Of a DNA stretch of 64,000 nt, positions 60,601 to 64,000 are shown in pieces. The stretch lies in contig WPIO01000072.1 of NCBI GenBank assembly GCA_009760855.2, positions 1,224,501 to 1,288,500 on the forward strand. The letters are read 5' to 3'. Position 1 is the stretch's first letter; the number at the start of each line of letters is the position of its first letter. A program made the position numbers and the translations under genes. The notes beneath the pieces were generated by a model that saw only the letters and a program-made list of their open reading frames with translations, was not told the DNA's origin and ran no database searches. The stretch comes from Cristatella mucedo. Lineage: Eukaryota; Bryozoa; Phylactolaemata; Cristatellidae.

Positions 60601-63187
60601 GGCAACAGTAATAGTCTGGATCGCATTATTGGCTCGCAGACTTCGAGGTTTCATCGAAGCAATAGCATTTGCTCCAAGGCTTTCGGTAGGCAACATGACC
60701 GGTTTAGCGCATCTCAGCAAAAATCGCACGTTTTTTTCAACATATTCAGTTGGACCGCCAAATGCGACTAACTTTCAAACATGATTTGTATGTCCACAGT
60801 GTCGATGACATCGCCAGAGTTCTACCAAGGGATGCTCTTTAGTTTCTGCCGTGAAGCGCAGTAATGTAATGCATCTCCGTCTGTAGCTCTACAAAGTCAT
60901 ACAGACTATGTTGGCGTTAGGCAGGAGAGTTCCATATAGCAAACTCACAGCCTAGGCAGCTTTCGGTACGCATTCGGTAGCCAAAAGACTTTGTCTTACT
61001 CAAAAAAAGAGAAAGTGGGAAGCATAGCAGAGTCAGGAGAGCAGTTGAGGTAGTCCAGGACCGCTGAAAAGGATAAGCCATAGTCAGCAGCAGAAGAGTA
61101 GTTGTCGTTGCGTAATGAGCACTTTGGCCGCTTACACGATGCAGTTATTCATCCCATGGTTGTCGTCATAGGTGTCTGAAGCTGTCATTCTTTATAGACC
61201 TTGAAAGCGATCCGCGAGCTGCAAAACAGCTATTCTTGATATACGTTGAGGACTGGGTCTTAGTGTCTATTCTAATCGTATTATTGCTACTAACATGCAC
61301 TAATTAAGTGACAGCTGAAAATTGAAGCATGGCCGTCGGATGAACCTTCGATAGGCAGACAGGAACAGTCAAATGCAAGCCAAATCCCCTTGCCTGCTTT
61401 GAAAGTCTGTGCAGTCAGCCGGCAACATCCGTGGCAGCGCCCATTTAAGTCGTCGAGAATTCAAAATGAGAGCGTCAAAAAACCACCTAATTTGATACTG
61501 TTCCATTTTGGTCTCTTTATGTTCTGTTTGCTGAGCAAAGAAAGTTTTTTGCAAACCTACGGATTCATTGTCTCGTTGCTGAAAGTTGGTGTTCCCATTT
61601 TCATGCTGTCATGTATATGGTGATGAAGCATCGTTGATAGCTATCAGCTGAACAATATCGTGCAGTTTGAAATACTGGTTGGAATTCGCTAAAGAGCTCA
61701 CTGCTCAAGCTCTCTCATATCCAGCTAACCTGGCAACTCTATGTTCTGGGCTCACCGCCTCAATGCTGCTGCAGCCGGGACTGCCACCGCCCAGCTGTAA
61801 TTGGGTCCTTATAATCGGATTGCATTCGTAAGGCGAATTTAAAGCACACTTAAAAGCTAGCTTGCAGAGGCTCTTGCTAACATTGGCCTTTGAGATCCGG
61901 GACTTGGCATTTCATAGTTAGTGCAGCCACCTTTTATAAATAAATAAATATAAATGTAATTTTTTGTATACGACTCCAAGTGAACTTAATCTCTTTTCAG
62001 GCCCTTCACATATGCCTCAGGGCTCGAGCCCGTGACCTCAGCGAGACTTTGGTCAGGCGAGCACCTTAATCGCTGGACCATCCAGCTCAGCTAACACTCA
62101 CCGAAAGAGCCCGAGGGCATGCAATGGAACCACTGTACTGTAAAGCAGTCTGTTGAGTAAGAAGTCGGTTGGATAACTTAAATGCACCAGCTGAGAATTG
62201 CGGTTTAATGCCGGTAACTTAATACAGAGAGTTAGTGAGGGAGAGATTCAATCGGGCCGAACGGCAGGCAGAGTAAGGTGCATCCCCTTAGCCCGAGCTG
62301 AGGTAGGGACGTGTGCAAACAATTGACAGTCACGTGATCGCTCAGACACTGGTCAAGCCAGGAGAAGTAGGACTGAAGCTACAAATTGCTTGCCGTCAGC
62401 TCAGCCTGCTAATTGATTTATGCATACAGTTGAATTCTGAGAGCTGGTATGCCAGCGGCAGCTTCTGCCGTACATCGACATACCCTGAGCAGCCGATGGC
62501 CAATACAAGTCCATCAGCAATATCAGGCCCCTTAAAATCACTTAAATAAAGTACCTGCAGCCTACTGGTACGCAGCAGTACATCTAAAAAAGAGAAAGCA
62601 TAATACCAAGTTTTTTAACGAACAAATTCGCCCGAACAACAACGGCTCGCCACAACCTGTTTCCGGGCCTCCTCATTGAGGCTTTTCCGGCCACCGCTCT
62701 CCTGCTCCTCGACAGGTCACGCCTTCTCGCTCACTGGGGGGGAGGGGGTCCGGCCCTCGTGCGGTTCTAGTCATCGCCAACGGCACCGACGCGGTAACAG
62801 TCGACGTAACGGTGCCGTTTGACAGCAGCGATGACCCGGAAAAAGGTCGATAAGTATGAGACCATAGCCCGATCTTTCTAGACTGCTGGTTACCGGACCG
62901 CAGTGGTGAGGCCCTTCGTGGTCGGTGCCCTGGCAGCTGGTGGCCAGATAATGAAGCCTGCCTGGCGGACATCGGAATTTCGTACTCGGATCAGACTGCA
63001 TTGCAGCGGCTATGCTTTTCGGACGCCATTTCCGGTTCGGAAGCCGTCTGGTCCCTGTTCCTGAATCAGGAGTCACGAGGGGGGGTAGCCCCTACGGCTC
63101 TGGCAGGACAGAGCTCCTCCGGCTAATGTAATGTTCTACATTAGAATATTTAATAAATGCTCTCTCTATATATGAATTTATTGTGTA

Positions 63188-63225
<38 letters not shown>

Positions 63226-63842
63226 CGTAAATAAATATAAGCAGAAGCAACTTCGTAAATTCACTCGAGCTATTCTTGTGTACGTAGCCATTTTCAGATT
63301 GTAATTCGAAGCTGTGCTGTTGCCAGCTATTTGAAATCTCTATAGCCAGCTTTTGTACTGATTTTGTGTAGCAAAAGGAGCTCCTGTAGACCTTGTTACT
63401 AAACCGCTTAGGTGGTCGGCTGCTGGAGGATTCAGTAACCCTGGACCCTTGTACATACATAGTGGATGCAGATATTAACCTTGAACCCGGGAAGAAGCTG
63501 ATCATCAGTCCAGGTGCATCGCTTCTTTTTAAGAACACGGTCGGTAAGTTGCGTGCTGTATGCGTTAATCGCAGCCACGATGGAGGGAAAGCTGAATCGG
63601 GCTCCTTCCTGCAAGCATGGTCAAGTAGCGACGAGACTTGATCTGTGGCGTTTTGGCCAGGCATGCTCATTCAAGGAGAACTGCAAGCCGGCGATATCTC
63701 GTCAACACCAGTTACCTTCACTGGTGCCAGCAGTCTTGCAAGCAGTTCGTGGATACAAGTGAGGCTCACCGGCGGTTCAAACCAGCACGAGGGCAGAGTT
63801 GAGGTTTTCTATGGAGGCCAGTGGGGAACTGTATGCAATCGG
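27120..63842 (+). CDS. Bark beetle/Anakonda-like protein, gene 2 (5' part, 14 exons)
   Basis: Fourteen exons join in frame from the ATG at 27120 (989 codons visible): 27120-27359, 32537-32718, 32899-33098, 33284-33607, 35940-36157, 42218-42539, 43754-43888, 45180-45340, 53416-53617, 53843-54130, 54245-54470, 60237-60391, 63412-63543 and 63661-63842. Order: signal peptide, beta-helix start, SRCR, beta-helix, CUB-like, beta-helix, then the same series restarts. Known family: Anakonda has a triple-repeat extracellular region, and this gene shows one full repeat and the start of a second. The rest, including any lectin and membrane parts, lies right of the window. A role in cell junctions is inference. 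Confidence 0.78.
28130..28216 (-). mobile_element. LINE 3' end (CR1/L2-like)
   Basis: In minus sense the sequence includes atgtaaagcgccaagagaga and ends in an (ATT)n tail. This is the same 3' terminus as the copies ending at 43700 and 57940. Severe 5' truncation is typical of LINE insertion. Confidence 0.7.
28791..29095. mobile_element. Tigger/pogo-like MITE, 305 bp
   Basis: Ends AGTCAGCCCC and GGGGCTGACT form an inverted repeat and are flanked by TA on both sides. Inside each end is ACTTACGA- or TCGACTTACG-type sequence. The element is non-coding. Confidence 0.7.
30405..30580 (-). mobile_element. SINE1 copy f (tRNA-derived)
   Basis: Minus orientation with the AGAGGCTGTTAAATCAGCTA tail. There is a small duplication in the body (tagccttttagcctttacg), and the B-box region is altered by one insertion (aatcgagaaccc on the plus strand). 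The head ends near TGCCGTGATGG. Confidence 0.75.
30970..31637. mobile_element. Tigger/pogo-like MITE, copy 2
   Basis: Left end CAGTCGTCCCTTGCC after TA, with GCGGCTTCACTCTATTGCGG inside. The right end read inward is CAGTCGTTCCTTG. It is the inverted counterpart of the element at 1849-2462 over most of its length. A 23-bp unit with core gtgcaattaaatgaatatt is repeated three times at 31290-31356. Confidence 0.7.
31290..31356. repeat. Three tandem 23-bp units inside MITE copy 2
   Basis: The unit contains acaattaaatgaatattgtg and occurs three times with one or two changes. The other MITE copy has no such array at the matching place. Confidence 0.85.
32168..32394. repeat. (ACTC)n-(CA)n-(CT)n compound microsatellite
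   Basis: About 33 ACTC units, then about 25 CA units with one slip, then 15 CT units. The tract lies 140 nt upstream of the exon at 32537. Long open frames across it are artefacts. Confidence 0.97.
32537..32718 (+). CDS. Gene 2 exon 2: beta-helix link and SRCR first half
   Basis: The acceptor is ctttcaatcgacag and the donor is TCAA|gtatgc, phase 0 to 2. [15 protein letters not shown] continues the G-T-L-x-A-K-G-T beta-helix start of exon 1. Then [20 protein letters not shown] with QWRSVCNN is the first half of an SRCR domain (V-R-L-V-x-G, G-x-V-x-V-x-x-x-G-x-W-x-x-V-C). Confidence 0.9.
32899..33098 (+). CDS. Gene 2 exon 3: SRCR second half
   Basis: The acceptor is ggatgccttgcag, phase 2 to 1, donor TGCT|gtaagc. 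[18 protein letters not shown] is the hallmark SRCR helix (W-x-x-x-D-A-x-x-x-C-R-Q-L-G). The cysteines at [13 protein letters not shown] and WNIC complete the fold with the next exon. This is the clearest domain match in the window. Confidence 0.93.
33284..33607 (+). CDS. Gene 2 exon 4: SRCR end and beta-helix
   Basis: The acceptor is gcatgtttttcag at 33283, phase 1 to 1. It starts [20 protein letters not shown] (LRC closes the SRCR) and continues [12 protein letters not shown], then beta-helix text such as [17 protein letters not shown] and [15 protein letters not shown]. An upstream AG at 33177-33178 would give an immediate stop, so it is not used in this model. Confidence 0.85.
34417..34497. 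repeat. Three tandem ~29-bp GC-rich units
   Basis: The unit cctatgcactgccagcggca plus cctcgg recurs three times with small changes. It stands out from the AT-rich intron. Confidence 0.85.
35500..35640 (+). mobile_element. SINE2 copy
   Basis: B box GGTTCGAACC, then the tail caatagagattaagttctct followed by tagagctctacacaaat. The 5' head is unclear and seems duplicated (ggggtcaaggtg twice, near 35500 and 35529). Confidence 0.65.
35672..35813. repeat. (CA)n-(TA)n microsatellite
   Basis: About 40 CA units, then about 28 TA units after a short spacer. It lies roughly 125 nt before the exon at 35940. Confidence 0.97.
35940..36157 (+). CDS. Gene 2 exon 5: beta-helix end, Cys-rich linker
   Basis: The acceptor is gtcctccatag and the donor is TGTG|gtatgt, phase 1 to 0. 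[20 protein letters not shown] and [12 protein letters not shown] are beta-helix coils. They are followed by a four-cysteine linker ([12 protein letters not shown]) leading to the CUB-like exon. A D-M-C motif also appears just before the CUB region of gene 1 (IIDMCSAGK). Confidence 0.85.
36571..36629. repeat. (TA)n microsatellite
   Basis: Nearly pure alternating TA with one AA interruption, in gene 2 intron 5. Confidence 0.95.
36830..37060. repeat. Tandem ~115-bp duplication
   Basis: Two copies share ctcctgctggtttgt/ctccagctggtttgt, the phrase gtttcaccatccttcgcaat, and an upstream tattattatacctttt/c stretch (36788 and 36903). Divergence between copies is modest. Confidence 0.75.
37505..37622 (+). 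mobile_element. SINE2 copy
   Basis: ccagaccaaggtctgg (a perfect palindrome) then B-box-like GGGCTCGTGTCCC, then atgtaaagcggctgaataga and gattaagttctcttagggcg. The last part is almost the LINE 3' end. Confidence 0.7.
38800..39130 (+). mobile_element. Decayed LINE RT fragment
   Basis: Plus-strand text with [20 protein letters not shown]-like residues (about 38940-39000) matches the IDDIHIWIAANFLILNDDK stretch of the CR1/L2-like copy near 16600. Frameshifts abound. Confidence 0.6.
39620..40320 (+). mobile_element. LINE endonuclease-region fragment
   Basis: [18 protein letters not shown] fits the (L-x-x-G)-D-F-N-x-H-x-D block of APE-type LINE endonucleases. A following [19 protein letters not shown] stretch stands where the T-H-x-x-G-x-x-L-D-L-V motif belongs, in another frame. 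It is decayed and may be the 5' part of the same family whose RT part lies elsewhere. Confidence 0.55.
42218..42539 (+). CDS. Gene 2 exon 6: CUB-like domain
   Basis: The acceptor is ttctttttcttttag and the donor is TCAG|gtacgc, phase 0 to 1. [20 protein letters not shown] and YLSLYNGDC give the strand-turn-Y-x-G pattern of CUB domains. Cysteines occur at GDCHG, EDCGK, EDCKD and AQCVF. Entry phase 0 and exit phase 1 match the CUB exon of gene 1 (4254-4530). Confidence 0.82.
42580..43700 (+). mobile_element. CR1/L2-like LINE, RT C-terminal half and 3' end
   Basis: Plus strand: [20 protein letters not shown] (intact YADD box), then [39 protein letters not shown] and on to the 3' end tgtaaagcgcctagagagag with an ATTGTTATTATC-like tail. 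It begins only about 40 nt after the CUB exon donor. The 5' truncation is upstream of the YADD box. A few frameshifts and stops are present. Confidence 0.85.
43754..43888 (+). CDS. Gene 2 exon 7: beta-helix coils
   Basis: The acceptor is aactttctacag and the donor is TGCAG|gtgggt, phase 1 to 1. [20 protein letters not shown] and [12 protein letters not shown] are typical asparagine-ladder coils. It starts about 55 nt after the end of the LINE. Confidence 0.85.
43889..45179 (+). other. Gene 2 intron 7, 1.3 kb
   Basis: GT-AG, phase 1. An open frame at 43865-44203 on the plus strand is read-through from the exon and ends in intron. No repeat or exon is recognisable in it. Confidence 0.65.
45180..45340 (+). 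CDS. Gene 2 exon 8: beta-helix coils
   Basis: The acceptor is ggtactttttttag, phase 1 to 0. [20 protein letters not shown] and [18 protein letters not shown] are beta-helix coils. The preferred donor is AAGCCT|gtaaaa. A second choice is TTCAAG|gcaaga 18 nt later (GC donor), also phase 0, which would add VKIFKA-type residues. Confidence 0.82.
46140..46836 (+). mobile_element. Possible LTR with duplicated internal unit
   Basis: A GC-rich block in an AT-rich intron. Two ~102-bp units repeat (agaatggagctctgtgcagg near 46251 and agaatgaagcctggtgcaga near 46353). It ends with an AATAAA near 46772 and a TACA terminus near 46833. A polyadenylation signal near a CA end suits an LTR, but the 5' border and target duplication are not found. 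Confidence 0.35.
47275..48390 (+). mobile_element. CR1/L2-like LINE, decayed 3' half
   Basis: Plus strand: [39 protein letters not shown] and [14 protein letters not shown], then the tail with gttaagtgcctagaaaaact and gagcgctatacaaatgt. There are many frameshifts. An antisense open frame (47907-48335) over it is a shadow. Confidence 0.75.
49195..49850 (-). mobile_element. CR1/L2-like LINE 3' end, minus strand
   Basis: Its non-coding part closely parallels 15660-16290: tggtaaagtgcccttacaga, the gcatgcaca/cagggtcag region, and cttgaagtcgatgcgttgct then gactggtagccagtg. It is the 3' UTR and last codons of the LINE. Confidence 0.75.
53124..53245 (-). mobile_element. SINE2 copy, minus strand
   Basis: In minus sense: TGGTCCAGCGGTTAAGGTGC (A-box region), B-box-like GGGCTCGATCCC, then atttgaagtgcctgaataga and gactaatttctcttggagcg. 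Closely related to 61968-62092. Confidence 0.8.
53416..53617 (+). CDS. Gene 2 exon 9: beta-helix coils
   Basis: The acceptor is ttgctattatttttag and the donor is CAAG|gtctgc, phase 0 to 1. [20 protein letters not shown] continues the GTGL-x-L pattern of the previous exon, followed by [18 protein letters not shown] and [13 protein letters not shown]. Confidence 0.82.
53843..54130 (+). CDS. Gene 2 exon 10: beta-helix coils
   Basis: The acceptor is ttgctctgtag and the donor is CCAG|gtaggt, phase 1 to 1. [20 protein letters not shown] and [18 protein letters not shown] are clear beta-helix coils, ending ITAVYPG. An internal caggtgag at 53986 could act as a false donor, but the frame stays open through it. 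Confidence 0.87.
54245..54470 (+). CDS. Gene 2 exon 11: beta-helix end, FNWWG motif
   Basis: The acceptor is tctttgttgtag and the donor is GTGAG|gtaaat, phase 1 to 2. [20 protein letters not shown] then [13 protein letters not shown] and [12 protein letters not shown]. The W-G turn followed by I-x-D corresponds to NNFWG and IWDYYDDY in gene 1 (9636-9811). Confidence 0.87.
55283..55395 (+). mobile_element. SINE2 copy
   Basis: B-box-like GAGCTCGAACCCC then atacgtgaagtacttgaata and gattaggttctcttagggtg with the caatacaaatgaat end. Confidence 0.7.
56470..56910 (+). mobile_element. LINE RT N-terminal fragment
   Basis: Plus strand: [16 protein letters not shown], then [14 protein letters not shown]-like and [16 protein letters not shown]-like text across frames. 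This is the linker and first RT block of CR1/L2-like LINEs (PAHFK-x-A-x-I-x-P-L-L, N-Y-R-P-V-S-L-L). Confidence 0.65.
57560..57940 (+). mobile_element. CR1/L2-like LINE 3' end
   Basis: Text [17 protein letters not shown]-like (about 57590-57640) then [10 protein letters not shown], followed by the 3' UTR and the atgtaaagtgcctagaaagt tail with ATTATTGTTATTATTAT end. Confidence 0.75.
59755..59999 (+). repeat. Direct repeat of unknown type, copy 1
   Basis: Shares with 60836-61100 the stretches gcttccggtgcgcattcg / gctttcggtacgcattcg, aagtgggaagcatagc and gcagttaaggtag / gcagttgaggtag. It is non-coding. The two copies flank the exon at 60237-60391. Confidence 0.8.
60237..60391 (+). CDS. Gene 2 exon 12: end of first extracellular repeat
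   Basis: The acceptor is ctacgtgctcag and the donor is ATCG|gtgagt, phase 2 to 1. [20 protein letters not shown] follows the IDDYHASIV of the previous exon. The I-x-D then R-Y-N-L-A-x-V-x-Y-x-P text is a recognisable closing motif, seen as YNLTGVLFVPF in gene 1. Ends VNATSYIG. Confidence 0.82.
60836..61100 (+). repeat. Direct repeat of unknown type, copy 2
   Basis: Counterpart of 59755-59999 in the same orientation. The match begins near the gctctttagtttctgcc stretch and ends after gcagcagaagag. It may be a dispersed element or a local duplication spanning the exon between. Confidence 0.75.
61968..62092 (-). mobile_element. SINE2 copy, minus strand
   Basis: In minus sense: TGGTCCAGCGATTAAGGTGC (A-box region), B box GGGCTCGAGCCC, then catatgtgaagggcctgaaa and gagattaagttcacttggag. 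One of the best SINE2 copies. Confidence 0.8.
62750..63100 (+). mobile_element. LINE restriction-like endonuclease fragment
   Basis: Plus strand, over two frames: [19 protein letters not shown] then [11 protein letters not shown] and [14 protein letters not shown], then [20 protein letters not shown] and [19 protein letters not shown]. The V-D-V-T-V-P block, V-x-K-Y, and P-F-V-V-G-A-L-x-x-W motifs fit the C-terminal endonuclease region of R2/NeSL-type LINEs. Stops and a frameshift show decay. Confidence 0.65.
63190..63223. repeat. (TA)n microsatellite
   Basis: Seventeen alternating TA units, in gene 2 intron 12. Confidence 0.95.
63412..63543 (+). CDS. Gene 2 exon 13: start of second beta-helix repeat
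   Basis: The acceptor is ctaaaccgcttag and the donor is GTCG|gtaagt, phase 1 to 1. [20 protein letters not shown] then [19 protein letters not shown] repeats the layout of exon 1 (Y-x-V-x-x-D-x-x-V-x-P-x-A-x-L-x-I-x-x-G-V). This shows that the extracellular series restarts. Confidence 0.87.
63661..63842 (+). CDS. Gene 2 exon 14: second SRCR, first half
   Basis: The acceptor is ggcgttttggccag and the donor is CGG|gtaagt, phase 1 to 0. [20 protein letters not shown] parallels [10 protein letters not shown]-x-x-N-R-I-I-F-T of exons 1-2. Then [20 protein letters not shown] with [10 protein letters not shown] is a textbook SRCR first half. The second half lies beyond the window. Confidence 0.92.
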
Positions 63843-63961
63843 GTAAGTGACAGTAGGCACTCGCGTGCAGCCGTGCCTATAGGTGCCTGCATGAATGAAT
63901 GTTCACGCGATGAGGCGGCTTGATTGAGCTGCGAGCATAGCAAACGAAGTTGGCCATCTCT

Positions 63962-63990
63962 CTGCTGCTGCTGCTGCTGCTGCTCTCGCT
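63962..63990. repeat. (CTG)n run at the window edge
   Basis: Seven CTG units interrupted by ctcgctgctc, in the intron after the last visible exon. Confidence 0.85.
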
Positions 63991-64000
63991 GCTCCTGTTG

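Larger units (their letters stand above)
60392..63411 (+). other. Gene 2 intron 12, 3.0 kb
   Basis: GT-AG, phase 1. It contains the second copy of a direct repeat (60836-61100), a SINE2 (61968-62092), a LINE endonuclease fragment (62750-63100) and a (TA)n run (63190-63223). 61100-61960 and 62100-62640 show nothing I can name. Confidence 0.65.

Overview
This window is eukaryotic and almost certainly from an invertebrate animal. It has spliced genes with GT-AG (and one GC-AG) introns, CUB, SRCR, C-type-lectin and parallel beta-helix exons, tRNA-derived SINEs, non-LTR retrotransposon debris, pogo/Tigger-like DNA elements and long microsatellites. The phylum cannot be fixed from sequence alone; a sponge or another marine invertebrate is only a guess.

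Two large genes lie head to tail on the + strand, and both look like relatives of the Drosophila tricellular-junction protein Bark beetle/Anakonda. Gene 1 (exons between 3395 and 14382) shows only its 3' part: CUB-like domain, four beta-helix exons, C-type lectin domain, one transmembrane helix and a long cytoplasmic tail, then a poly(A) signal at 14885. Its earlier exons lie left of the window. Gene 2 (27120 to beyond 64000) starts with an ATG and signal peptide. It runs through beta-helix, SRCR, beta-helix, CUB-like and beta-helix exons, and begins a second round of the same series (beta-helix exon at 63412, SRCR exon at 63661) before the window ends. I joined every exon by hand. Phases agree at all junctions: 3368 nt for gene 1 (1122 codons including stop) and 2967 nt (989 codons) for the visible part of gene 2.

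About 12 kb separates the two genes (14.9-27.1 kb). It holds a CR1/L2-like LINE on the minus strand, a 743-bp solo LTR with a 4-bp target duplication, a second decayed LINE on the minus strand (zinc-knuckle ORF1 and RT), and a dead Tigger-like transposase. The introns are large (to about 8 kb) and hold the rest of the repeat load.

Two SINE families are recognisable. SINE1 has six copies and a strong dyad between its A and B boxes. SINE2 has a tail that resembles the 3' end of the CR1/L2-like LINE, so it probably uses that LINE for mobility. A roughly 0.6-kb Tigger-like MITE family has two copies in opposite orientation. No tRNA, rRNA, CRISPR or bacterial-type feature was found.
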